Of a stretch of 64,000 bases of DNA, positions 42,442 through 51,101 are shown one piece after another. The notes below the pieces were generated by a model, which was not told the origin of the DNA, ran no database searches, and was given only the letters and a program-made list of their open reading frames with translations. Within the stretch, counting starts at the first letter, position 1; every line of letters starts with the position of its first letter. Origin of the DNA: Pseudomonadota bacterium (GTDB taxonomy: Bacteria > Pseudomonadota > Alphaproteobacteria > Dongiales > Dongiaceae); NCBI GenBank assembly GCA_016183985.1, contig JACPDN010000002.1, positions 62,001 through 126,000 of the forward strand, given 5' to 3'. The position numbers were made by a program, and so were the translations under genes.

Positions 42442-43554
42442 TCATTCTGGCAGGCTGAAATAGAATGTGGCGCCTTGGTCGAGCGCCGCTTCGGCCCAGA
42501 TGCGGCCGCCATGGCGTTCGATGATCCGGTGCACGATGGAGAGACCGACGCCCGTCCCTTCAAATTGCGCATCGCTGTGAAGACGCTTGAAAGCGCCGAA
42601 CAATTCCTTTGCGAACCGCATATCGAAGCCGGCACCGTTGTCCCGGATGCAATAGATCCTTTCGTCCTCTTCGAGCCGGCCGTCGATCTCTATGACCGGC
42701 TTTTCCCTGATACGGGAAAATTTGAAGGCATTGGAGAGGAGGTTGACAAAGACCTGTCTCAGCAATGCCGGATCGCCGACGCATTCGGGGAGCTCGCCGA
42801 TACGAATATCGACATTGCCGCCACCATGCGCTCGCCGCAAATCCTCCAGCGTTTCATGGACAAGATCTGCGACATTGACGGGTGTTTTGGAAAGCGCCTG
42901 GCGGCCCAACCGCGACAATCGAAGCAGATCGTCAATGAGCCGTACCATTCTCTGGGTGCCTTTCTCTACCATGCCCAATGCCTCGCGGGCATCGGCCGGC
43001 AACCCTGAACCATAGCTGTGGAGCAGTATGTCCGTGTAACCGGTGATGATCGTCAAGGGTGCCCGCAAGTCATGCGACACCGAATCGGAGAAGGCTTCAA
43101 GATCCCTGTTCGCCTTTTCGAGCTCCTCCGTCCTGGCCCTGACGCTCAGCGCCAGCTTGGCATTCTCCATTCGCAGATGGCGGACGATCAGGGCGCGCGA
43201 AAGGACGGGCAGGATGACGCTCAACCTGAACGGCTTCAGGATATAGTCGATGGCGCCGACCTTCATGGCTTCGACGGCCGTGGCAATCGTGCCTTCGCCG
43301 GTCATGATGACGCCGACCAGGTCCGGATCGAGCCGCAAGGCATCGTGAAGCAATGCAATGCCGTCCATGCCGGGCATCATCAGATCAGCCAGCATCAAGT
43401 CGAAACGATCGCGCTGCAGGACATCAAGCGCCATCGCGCCGGTGCAGACGCCAACCGTATCGTAGCCGTTGTCACGGAGCGTCGCGCACAGTGCCTGCAT
43501 CTGCGCCTGCTCATCGTCGACAATGAGGATGCGACCCAGCCTTCTATCAGGCAT
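42442..43554 (-). CDS. Response-regulator/histidine-kinase hybrid
   Basis: A cytoplasmic protein of 370 residues. The N-terminal receiver domain (about 8-120) has ILIVDDEQAQ, the phospho-acceptor Asp in LMLADLMMPGMDG and a Lys in YILKPF. A coiled linker leads to a HisKA H-box (SDSVSHDLRAPLTIITGYTD, about 165) and a HATPase domain (NLLSNAFKFS, DNGAGFDM, GTGVGLSIV). The ATG at 43554 has AAGGG upstream; the ATG at 43584 is an alternative. It lies 72 bases downstream of another hybrid kinase on the same strand, so the two may form one relay. Confidence 0.88.
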   Translation of the reverse strand: MPDRRLGRILIVDDEQAQMQALCATLRDNGYDTVGVCTGAMALDVLQRDRFDLMLADLMMPGMDGIALLHDALRLDPDLVGVIMTGEGTIATAVEAMKVGAIDYILKPFRLSVILPVLSRALIVRHLRMENAKLALSVRARTEELEKANRDLEAFSDSVSHDLRAPLTIITGYTDILLHSYGSGLPADAREALGMVEKGTQRMVRLIDDLLRLSRLGRQALSKTPVNVADLVHETLEDLRRAHGGGNVDIRIGELPECVGDPALLRQVFVNLLSNAFKFSRIREKPVIEIDGRLEEDERIYCIRDNGAGFDMRFAKELFGAFKRLHSDAQFEGTGVGLSIVHRIIERHGGRIWAEAALDQGATFYFSLPE

Positions 43555-43626
43555 TTGCCCTTCGGTGTGACTTGCTCTCAACATCTCGACTCGGGCCTCA
43601 ACCTGGCTCTTGGCCTGTCCACTTTG

Positions 43627-46263
43627 TCAGCCCAGCTGTGTCCGGCAGCATTGCGCGAGCGCGTCCCGGATCTCGCGAAGCTTCGGCGGCTTGCTCAGGA
43701 CGCGGTCGACATGCGCCGGAATATCCTTGTCCGACAGTATCTGCTGGCCCCAGCCGGTGAGGAGGATGACCGGTGTGGCGGGCGAGATAGCCTTGATTGC
43801 ACCTGCGACCTTGCGCCCGTCGACATAGGGCATGCCAAGGTCCGTAAAGACGACAGCGAAGGCGTTGCCTTGCCCGTGTGCGTTCTGGAAGGCATCAATC
43901 CCGGCTTGGCCGTCATTGGCGACGGAAACGATATGGCCCTCGGCCTCCAGCGTATCGCGCAGCGAGCGCAACAGCAGGGGATCATCATCGATCAGCAGGA
44001 GCCGTAGCCGCTGCGGAATGACATAGGGGACATCCGGCACCGCACCGGCCGTCGCAGGGATGACCGGCACCGGGAAGCTGAGGCGCATGGTTGTGCCCTC
44101 ACCAGGCGTGCTGTCGATGTCGATCTCCGCGCCATGGCGGCGCATGACACCATAGACCATGGCGAGGCCCAACCCCGTGCCACGCTCGCCTTTCGTGGTG
44201 AAGAACGGCTCCAGGCAGCGCCGCCGCGTGTCGTCGCTCATCCCAACGCCGTTATCGACGATATCCACCTGGACATGTGCGGGGCCGGAACTGTCGGCAG
44301 CGGCGACCGATCGGCTTCGCAGCGTGATGGTACCTCCGTCGGGGATGGCATCGACGGCATTGAAGATCAGATTGATGAGCGCCTCGCGGATCTCGCTCTC
44401 GACGCCGAGGATCGTGGGCATATCAGTTGCCAGCTCCGACACCAATCGGATGACGATGCCCCGCTGCATCGGCATGTCACTCCATCTTGCCCTGGTCAAA
44501 TCCTTGACCTGTTGTATGAGCTGGTTGAGGTGCACGGGCGACAACGTCAATTGCGGCTCATGCTGGCGATAGAATTCCCGCATCCGCGCCACTGTGTGTG
44601 CGACGTCCTCGACCGCACGCTGAATGATTTCGAGATAGCCCCGCGCGCGGGGGCTGAGGCTGGTATCCGTTTCGAGCAGGGATTCCGTATAAAGCGCCAC
44701 GGGCGACATCGCATTGTTGATGTCATGGGCGATTCCGCTTGCCATCTGACCCAGCGCCCGAAGCCGCTCCTGCTGCATGACGGCCTGCTGTGTCTGGCGC
44801 AGATCGTCATAGGCCTGCTGCAGCGCCCCGAAAAGCTGTGCCTGATGCGATGCCAGGGCCACGTGCTCGCTGAGCTGGCGCAAGAACTCGCATTCGCCGC
44901 TGCTGAAGGAAAGCGCTTGAACGCGGGCCGCGACCAGGACGCCGAAGACCTGGCTCTCGATCTGCAGGGGCGCAATGACCAGGGATCGCAACCCACCTTT
45001 GGTCAAACGTTGCGGGAAGGGGAAATCGACATCGATGATATCGGGTTCATAAACGAGTTGCCCGCGAATGCAGCGCGACAGCCCGTTCTCATCGATGGGA
45101 ACCCGCGCCTGTTCCGGCATGGCGAGATCCAAGGCGAAATGACCGCTCTTTGCCCCAACCTTGGAAACAACGAGGACGTGATCCGTCGGGTCATAGAGAC
45201 AGAGGCAGCAGAAATCGACCGGCAATTGGTCTTCCACGCTGCGCACCACGACCTGGAATATGCTGCCGAGATCCTGCCGCTCGCCGATCGCGCGGGTGAT
45301 CTGATGGAGAAGGTTCAACCGCTGCAGTTGCGCCTGTGCCTTGCCCTCGGCCTCACGGCGCACGGTGATCTCGCCCTCAAGGGCCTGGTTCGTGCTTTCA
45401 AGTTCGGCGGTGCGCGCGAGGACGCGTTGCTCGAGATCGGCATTCAATGCAGCGAGTGCGCGCTCGGCGCGGATTCGATCCAGCATGTCCATGGACGCCA
45501 TATGCATCAGTGACAGCATCAGGACGAGGCTTCCGCAGATTCTGCCGAGATGCGCCAACATCGCCAAGGTGTCGTGGGGCGCCCGCGAATAGAGCATCAC
45601 CATGTTGGCGATGAACAATATGCCAGCCATCAGCGTCATCGGCGTCAACATCCGGTCTTCGGCGCGAAACCGCCAGCACATCCATCCCGTGGCAAACCAT
45701 AAGAGTGGCGAGCCAATGAGGGCCGGACGCGTGATGCCCAACAGTCCTGGCTCGGTATAGGTCGGCAGCCATTGAAATGCGATAAAAGCGGCGAGCCCCA
45801 GGCCGACCACGCAGACTGCATAGAGCAGTGTGCCCGTTGCGCCGCGATGCATCATCCAAACAGCACTGCCCACGGCGATCGGCAAGACGTGCACCGCTGG
45901 CGGCCAGGTGGCTGGCCGCAGGAAGCCCTTCGCCGCGGCGATCTCCGCCAGGGAGCCCGACCATTCCACCGTCACCGCGACATGGATGAGCGACAAAAGG
46001 GATGCGATGGCAAAGCCAATGGCAAGCCAAATCGGAAACGGCCGGTCGATGCGCGTTCCCATCTCCCACAGCAATAAGGCAAGCATGCCCGGCAGCAGGA
46101 ACATGCCTGTGTCGAGAATGATATGGAGATCTGGATAATCGTCGATTTTAGCCGCCAATAGCGCGATACCGATCAACGCTACAAAGGCGAGCACCGCGAT
46201 AATGCTGCGGGGCAGCGCAATATTGGCAACGCGATTCTCCATGCTGCCTACCGCGAATACCAT
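43627..46263 (-). CDS. Membrane hybrid histidine kinase (multi-helix sensor, GAF, HisKA, HATPase, REC)
   Basis: A protein of 878 residues from the ATG at 46263, which has GGAGG five bases upstream inside the longer frame. Seven or so membrane helices (about 15-260) make a MASE-type sensor. A coiled coil and a GAF domain (about 325-480) follow, then the H-box GIAHDINNAMSPVALYTE (about 508), the HATPase motifs NLIFNAVDAIPDGG, DNGVGM and GTGLGL, and a C-terminal receiver (LLLIDDDP, Asp in FTDLGMPYVDG, Lys in LSKPPK). The signal is unknown. Confidence 0.88.
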   Translation of the reverse strand: MVFAVGSMENRVANIALPRSIIAVLAFVALIGIALLAAKIDDYPDLHIILDTGMFLLPGMLALLLWEMGTRIDRPFPIWLAIGFAIASLLSLIHVAVTVEWSGSLAEIAAAKGFLRPATWPPAVHVLPIAVGSAVWMMHRGATGTLLYAVCVVGLGLAAFIAFQWLPTYTEPGLLGITRPALIGSPLLWFATGWMCWRFRAEDRMLTPMTLMAGILFIANMVMLYSRAPHDTLAMLAHLGRICGSLVLMLSLMHMASMDMLDRIRAERALAALNADLEQRVLARTAELESTNQALEGEITVRREAEGKAQAQLQRLNLLHQITRAIGERQDLGSIFQVVVRSVEDQLPVDFCCLCLYDPTDHVLVVSKVGAKSGHFALDLAMPEQARVPIDENGLSRCIRGQLVYEPDIIDVDFPFPQRLTKGGLRSLVIAPLQIESQVFGVLVAARVQALSFSSGECEFLRQLSEHVALASHQAQLFGALQQAYDDLRQTQQAVMQQERLRALGQMASGIAHDINNAMSPVALYTESLLETDTSLSPRARGYLEIIQRAVEDVAHTVARMREFYRQHEPQLTLSPVHLNQLIQQVKDLTRARWSDMPMQRGIVIRLVSELATDMPTILGVESEIREALINLIFNAVDAIPDGGTITLRSRSVAAADSSGPAHVQVDIVDNGVGMSDDTRRRCLEPFFTTKGERGTGLGLAMVYGVMRRHGAEIDIDSTPGEGTTMRLSFPVPVIPATAGAVPDVPYVIPQRLRLLLIDDDPLLLRSLRDTLEAEGHIVSVANDGQAGIDAFQNAHGQGNAFAVVFTDLGMPYVDGRKVAGAIKAISPATPVILLTGWGQQILSDKDIPAHVDRVLSKPPKLREIRDALAQCCRTQLG

Positions 46264-46813
46264 CTCGGCCTCCATCATGGTGGCGTCAGATCACCGCACT
46301 CTGCTTGCCCCAGCTTCACTGGTTGGCGATGCAGTCAGGTCGCTTGAACAGGCACGTAGCGTTACGTTTGAAACTCAGGTCAGCCCGTATCGGTGCGGGC
46401 GGCTTCGAATGACACCCGGCGGCATGGCAAAACCGCTTGCAGTAAGGGTCGTCTCTACGAGTTGTGGATGTGAGCCTACGCCGTCACTCCCGTAATCTCA
46501 AGTGTACAATCTGTGGTAAATTATGATGCGGGAACCGGACGTTGCAGCTATATCGGATGGTGAAAGCAGGAGGCCCGTCAAGCCAGTTTCACGTCGTTCG
46601 CTACTGCCAGGTAACGCAGTAGACCGCGGCGACGGCAGGTCGCGGTTCTTCTGGCTGATCTTATTGTCCCGGTCTTGTTGTTGCGGTCTTGTTGTCCCGG
46701 TCTTTTTATCCCGGTCTTGCCCCGCCAAATGCGGGCAAGACGCTGTCGGGCGGAACATTGTCACCGCCTCGGCTATTGGCTAAGACTTGTGGCGGAACAG
46801 CCGGAGCTGCAGC
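46264..46813. other. Intergenic region with a 14-bp tandem repeat
   Basis: About 550 bases without a supportable gene. The only structure seen is four 14-base units built on CGGTCTTGTTGTCC (CGGTCTT at 46670, 46684, 46698 and 46712), about 100 bases before the C45 gene. Promoters for the divergent kinase and acyltransferase genes must lie here, but none is clear. Confidence 0.5.
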
Positions 46814-47953
46814 ATGACCGCCATTGATCCCCAGCCCTTTCCCTTCGTTGCCGTCAGCGGCTCGCCCTATGAGCGCGGTGTGCAATACGGGAAGGCGGTG
46901 CCCGAGCGGGTGAAGCGCAGCATCGGGCTTTATGCCGGTACGCTCGATGAACTCGGCTTCTCGCTGGCGGAAAAGGCGCGCCTCATCGGCCAATTCGCTA
47001 AAGAGATCGCGGCCTTTGGCGCGCATTATCTCGAAGAAATGCGGGGCATCGCCGACGGGGCGGGGGTGAGCGTCGACGATATTGTGCTCATCAACGCACG
47101 AACCGAGATCGTGGCCCAGGCGCGCCGCGAGAAGAACAAGCCGGAGGCCGAAGACGATGCCGTTGATGGCTGCACCGGCGCCATCATCCTCCCCGAACGC
47201 AGTGCGACGGGTAATCTTATTCACGGCATGAATTGGGACTGGCGCGCTGAATGCGCCGAAACCGCGATTGTCCTGCGTGTCAGCCGCGAAGACGGGCCGG
47301 ATTTCATGACCTTCGTCGAAGCGGGCGGCCTGGCGCGCTGTGGCGTCAATGAAGCCGGCATCGCCATCACGGCGAACTATCTGGAATCGGAGCGTGACTA
47401 CAAGCAGTCCGGCATTCCGCTGGTGCTGATCCGCCGCAAGGTGCTGGAGCAGCGCCATTACGCCACGGCGCTCCGCGCCGTGGCCGCCACACCCAAGGCC
47501 TGTTCCAACAATATGATGGTCAGCACCGCCGAAGGTTGGGGCATCGATTTCGAATGCGCGCCGGACGAAGTCTTCCCGCTCTATCCGCAGGATGGCCTCA
47601 TCGTGCACGCCAATCATTGGGTCAGTCCCGTGGCCTTGTCGAAGCTCAAGGATGCCGGCCTGCTCGGCGACAGTTTCTATCGCGACAAGCGCGTGCTGCA
47701 GCGTTTGGGGTCGGGCAAGATCTCCCCCGACGACCTGAAAGCCGCATTCTTCGACGATTTCGCGGCGCCCTTTGCTGTCTGTCGGCCCGTTCTGCCCAAT
47801 TCCGCCGGCGATCTTTCGGCGACCGTTGCCATGATCATCATCGACAGCAAGGCGGGCACCATGGATGTGGCACCGCTTCCCGCCCATTGCCGCGACTTCA
47901 CGCGCTATAGCTTGAAGGACGCGCCGGTCGCCCTGGCACAGGCGGCGGAGTAG
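46814..47953 (+). CDS. Peptidase C45 / acyl-CoA:6-aminopenicillanate acyltransferase-like Ntn hydrolase
   Basis: A protein of 379 residues from the ATG at 46814 (CGGAG upstream). The self-processing site is DGCTGAI, with Cys120 as the N-terminal nucleophile after Gly-Cys cleavage; NWDW and NEAGIAITAN are further family marks. Bacterial members are mostly uncharacterised amidases or acyltransferases acting on N-acyl amino acids or beta-lactams. No signal peptide is visible. A ModE-like regulator follows after four bases. Confidence 0.85.
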   Translation: MTAIDPQPFPFVAVSGSPYERGVQYGKAVPERVKRSIGLYAGTLDELGFSLAEKARLIGQFAKEIAAFGAHYLEEMRGIADGAGVSVDDIVLINARTEIVAQARREKNKPEAEDDAVDGCTGAIILPERSATGNLIHGMNWDWRAECAETAIVLRVSREDGPDFMTFVEAGGLARCGVNEAGIAITANYLESERDYKQSGIPLVLIRRKVLEQRHYATALRAVAATPKACSNNMMVSTAEGWGIDFECAPDEVFPLYPQDGLIVHANHWVSPVALSKLKDAGLLGDSFYRDKRVLQRLGSGKISPDDLKAAFFDDFAAPFAVCRPVLPNSAGDLSATVAMIIIDSKAGTMDVAPLPAHCRDFTRYSLKDAPVALAQAAE

Positions 47954-47957
47954 CCGC

Positions 47958-48341
47958 ATGCCGAAACCGGCGACAGGTCAGGCGCGCGCCGCCGGCCCAA
48001 GGCTTCGGGTCGTGATCGAACCGGATGTGGCGATCGGTCCGGGCAAGGCGGATCTTCTTGAAGCCATCCGTGACACCGGCTCCATATCCGCCGCGGGCCG
48101 CAAGCTTGGCATGAGCTATCGCCGTGCCTGGCTCCTCGTCGACGAGCTTAACCAACATCTCGGTGCTCCGGTCGTCGAAGCGCAGACCGGTGGCGCCAAG
48201 GGCGGCGGGGCTGCCTTGACGGCGACCGGTACGGAGGTGCTGAGCCGCTACCGCAACATGGAGGCCGCCTGCCGCGAGGTGATTGCCGGTGACGTGCAGG
48301 CCTTGCGCAATCTCATCCGGCGCAACCAGCGGCAGAAATAG
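47958..48341 (+). CDS. ModE N-terminal-domain regulator without a molybdate-binding domain
   Basis: A protein of 127 residues containing only the winged helix-turn-helix of ModE (IGPGKADLLEAIRDTGSISA, then AGRKLGMSYRRAWLLVDELN). The two TOBE/MOP domains that bind molybdate in full-length ModE (about 260 residues) are absent. Such short forms occur widely and may respond to no ligand. It lies four bases after the C45 gene, so it probably regulates that gene or itself. No mod transporter is near. Confidence 0.85.
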   Translation: MPKPATGQARAAGPRLRVVIEPDVAIGPGKADLLEAIRDTGSISAAGRKLGMSYRRAWLLVDELNQHLGAPVVEAQTGGAKGGGAALTATGTEVLSRYRNMEAACREVIAGDVQALRNLIRRNQRQK

Positions 48342-48423
48342 CCGGCGCAGAGTCGTCGAAAACGCATAAATCCCTGACGCTTCTCCGGTTTGTCGGCCGG
48401 GCGGCGCATGTTAAGTTCCCGCC

Positions 48424-49854
48424 ATGACGATCCGGCCGCTCATTCATCCGCTGCCCGAAACGGCGCTGGATTCCCTGCGTTGGGCGGCGGCCTTGCGCCC
48501 CACCGGCGGGCTGGTCTTTTTTGACAGCGCGCTGCGGCATGATGCGCTTGGGCGCTATTCCTTCATCATGGCCGACCCGTTCCATCGCCTTGTGGCGGAT
48601 GGCGACAAGGTGCGCCTCGATGGTGCTGCGGTGTCTGGCGACCCCTTCGCCGCTTTGGCCGAGCTGATGGCGCGCTATGCGCAGGAAACCGTCCCGGAAT
48701 TGCCGCCCTTCCAAGGTGGCGTCGCCGGCTCCTTTGGCTATGGCCTGCGCCACCATGTCGAGCGCGTGCCGCGTCATCGCCGTGACGACCAGGACATTCC
48801 TGACCTGCTGCTGGGCGCCTATGACCTGGTTGTCGCCATCGATCATGTCGCGGGCAAAGGATGGTTGATCTCAAGCGGATTGCCGGCTGGCGGTGCCGAT
48901 CGCCAGAAACGTGCCGAGGCGCGCGTCGCCTGGGCGTTGGATCTGTTCGCGCGGGCAAGCGACGCGCCAGCGGGTTCCCATTGGGCGATTGCCGCGCGGC
49001 CGGAACTGAGCGGCGCCGATTACAAGTCGATGGTGCGCAGGACCATCGACTATATCGAAGCTGGCGATATCTATCAGGCCAACATCACCCAGCGCTTCCG
49101 CGCCCGGTTGCATGCCGGCATCGACCGCATGGATCTCTATCGGGCGCTGCGCCGGCGCAATCCGGCGACTTTCGCGACCTTTCTCGAATTCGATGATGTG
49201 GCGATCTTGTCATCGTCGCCGGAACGTTTCCTCGCCTTGCGCGACGGACTGGTCGAGACGCGTCCCATCAAGGGCACGCGGCCGCGCGGGCGTAATTCGC
49301 TGGAAGACCAGGCGTTGGCCACAGAGCTCCTCGCCAGCGAGAAGGATCGTGCCGAGAATTTGATGATCGTCGATCTCCTGCGCAACGACATCAGTCGCGT
49401 CTGCCGCATGGGCTCGGTGAAGGTGCCGGTGCTCTGGGGCTTGGAAAGCTACGCCACCGTCCATCACTTGGTCTCGGTCGTGACCGGTGAGATGCTGCCC
49501 GGCAAGACATCGGTCGACCTCCTCCGTGCCACCTTCCCCGGCGGCTCCGTCACCGGCGCGCCGAAGATCCGCGCCATGGAGATCATCGCCGAATTTGAGC
49601 CGACCTCGCGCGGGCCTTATTGCGGCGCCATCGGCTATCTCGGCTTCGATGGCAGCCTCGATTCCAACATCGTCATCCGCACCTATTGCATCAAAGGGGA
49701 GGATCTTTCCTTCCAGGTGGGTGGCGGCATCGTCGCCGATAGCGATCCCGGCCTGGAACTTGAGGAGAGTCTCACCAAGGCAAAGGCGCTGATCGAGACC
49801 CTGGCATCCGGCGGGGAGCAGATCCGGAGCGATTTCGGCGGGTCGGCGGCATGA
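48424..49854 (+). CDS. pabB: Aminodeoxychorismate synthase component I
   Basis: A protein of 476 residues of the anthranilate-synthase/PabB fold. It has an N-terminal domain, FQGGVAGSFGYGLRHH, and the chorismate-binding core: SSSPERFLALRDG, PIKGTRPRG (with the catalytic Lys specific to PabB), NLMIVDLLRNDISRV, FPGGSVTGAPK and FQVGGGIVADS. It makes 4-amino-4-deoxychorismate for folate with a separate PabA amidotransferase. It overlaps the class IV aminotransferase gene by four bases. Confidence 0.92.
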   Translation: MTIRPLIHPLPETALDSLRWAAALRPTGGLVFFDSALRHDALGRYSFIMADPFHRLVADGDKVRLDGAAVSGDPFAALAELMARYAQETVPELPPFQGGVAGSFGYGLRHHVERVPRHRRDDQDIPDLLLGAYDLVVAIDHVAGKGWLISSGLPAGGADRQKRAEARVAWALDLFARASDAPAGSHWAIAARPELSGADYKSMVRRTIDYIEAGDIYQANITQRFRARLHAGIDRMDLYRALRRRNPATFATFLEFDDVAILSSSPERFLALRDGLVETRPIKGTRPRGRNSLEDQALATELLASEKDRAENLMIVDLLRNDISRVCRMGSVKVPVLWGLESYATVHHLVSVVTGEMLPGKTSVDLLRATFPGGSVTGAPKIRAMEIIAEFEPTSRGPYCGAIGYLGFDGSLDSNIVIRTYCIKGEDLSFQVGGGIVADSDPGLELEESLTKAKALIETLASGGEQIRSDFGGSAA

Positions 49855-50669
49855 TTTGGATTAATGGCCAGCTGCTATCACCTGAGGTGGCGCGGATCGA
49901 TCCCAGGGATCGCGGTTTCACCTTGGGCGACGGCCTCTTTGAGACGCTGGCGGCGCTGGACGGCCATCCCATTGATCTTGCTGCCCATTTGGAGCGTCTG
50001 GCGCGCGGGTCAACCGTGCTGGAACTGCCGTTGCCGGTCGAGGCAACGGAGGTTGCAACGGCAATCGGCCAAGTCCTTGAGGCGAATGGATTATCTGTCG
50101 GCCGAGCAGCATTGCGCCTGACCCTGTCCCGTGGCGTGGGGTCACGGGGGTTGCTGCTCCCCCTCGATCCCAAGCCCAATATCGTGATCACGGCGAGTTC
50201 TTTCCCGCAGATCCCCAGCTATCTCGATGCCGCCACGGTACCGATCCGGCGCAACGAGGGGTCTCCCTTAAGCCGGATCAAATCATTGAATTACCTGGAC
50301 AATGTCCTGGCGCAGCAGCAGGCCCAGGCGCTGGGCGCCCAGGAAGCGCTGATGCTCAACAACCAGGGCAGGATCGCTGGTTTCGCCCGCGGTAATCTCT
50401 TTGCACTCATTGGCGAGACCTGGGTGACGCCGCCACTGGCGGATGGGGTTTTGGACGGTATTACCCGGGCGAAAATCCTGCGGAATGCCCAAAAAAGCAG
50501 AATCAGGGTCGCCGAAAACAGCCTGGAACGACCCGAAATCGACCTGATCCGGGCACTCTTCATCAGCAATTCCCTGCTTGGGATGGTGCCGATCGCGCGC
50601 CTGGATGGGCGTGAGATGCGTATGGACGCGGTTTTGACCGACCAGATCGCCGCTTTGTTGATCGATTAG
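49851..50669 (+). CDS. Class IV aminotransferase, probable aminodeoxychorismate lyase (PabC-like)
   Basis: A protein of 272 residues. It has RGFTLGDGLFETLAALDGH near the N-terminus, the PLP Lys in SRIKSLNYLDNVLA and EALMLNNQGRIAGFARGNLF. Coupling with pabB (ATGA overlap) points to release of 4-aminobenzoate from aminodeoxychorismate. D-amino-acid or branched-chain transaminase activity cannot be excluded by sequence alone. Confidence 0.88.
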   Translation: MIWINGQLLSPEVARIDPRDRGFTLGDGLFETLAALDGHPIDLAAHLERLARGSTVLELPLPVEATEVATAIGQVLEANGLSVGRAALRLTLSRGVGSRGLLLPLDPKPNIVITASSFPQIPSYLDAATVPIRRNEGSPLSRIKSLNYLDNVLAQQQAQALGAQEALMLNNQGRIAGFARGNLFALIGETWVTPPLADGVLDGITRAKILRNAQKSRIRVAENSLERPEIDLIRALFISNSLLGMVPIARLDGREMRMDAVLTDQIAALLID

Positions 50670-50797
50670 CTGATCGATCGACCTAATTAATAATCGATCC
50701 AGTCGATTAATTATATTGAGATTCCCCGGTTGCCGGACGGCGCCTTCTGCATCATATTTTGCATATGAGAATTATTCGCAAATATGGAGGCGATGTC

Positions 50798-51064
50798 ATG
50801 AGGCGGGATCTGATGAAGACGGCGCGTTTTGCAGCGCTCCATTTCAGCATCGGCTTCGGTGTCGCCTATCTCATTTCCGGATCACTCCCCGTGGCCCTTG
50901 GTGTCGCCCTCATCGAACCGGCGGTCAACACGGTGGCCTTCTTCTTTCGTGAACGCGCCTGGAGAGCCAGCGAGACGGACGAGGCTGCCGACACAGAAGC
51001 TGGCCCACGTGTCGAGGATCATCATTCCTTTCGCAACCTGCGTTCCCTGGCGCTCGCGGGCTGA
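50798..51064 (+). CDS. DUF2061 small membrane protein
   Basis: A protein of 88 residues from the ATG at 50798, chosen for its strong GGAGG seven bases upstream. Two hydrophobic segments (about 13-32 and 34-52) contain the DUF2061 pattern HFSIGFGVAYLISGSLPVAL and EPAVNTVAFFFRERAW. The polar C-terminus is probably cytoplasmic. The function of the family is unknown. The AT-rich stretch before it (about 50670-50720) contains an imperfect dyad around TCGATTAATTA. Confidence 0.8.
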   Translation: MRRDLMKTARFAALHFSIGFGVAYLISGSLPVALGVALIEPAVNTVAFFFRERAWRASETDEAADTEAGPRVEDHHSFRNLRSLALAG

Positions 51065-51101
51065 GATCGACTAGCATCCGTTCCCGTCACAAGGGGAGCG
51101 G

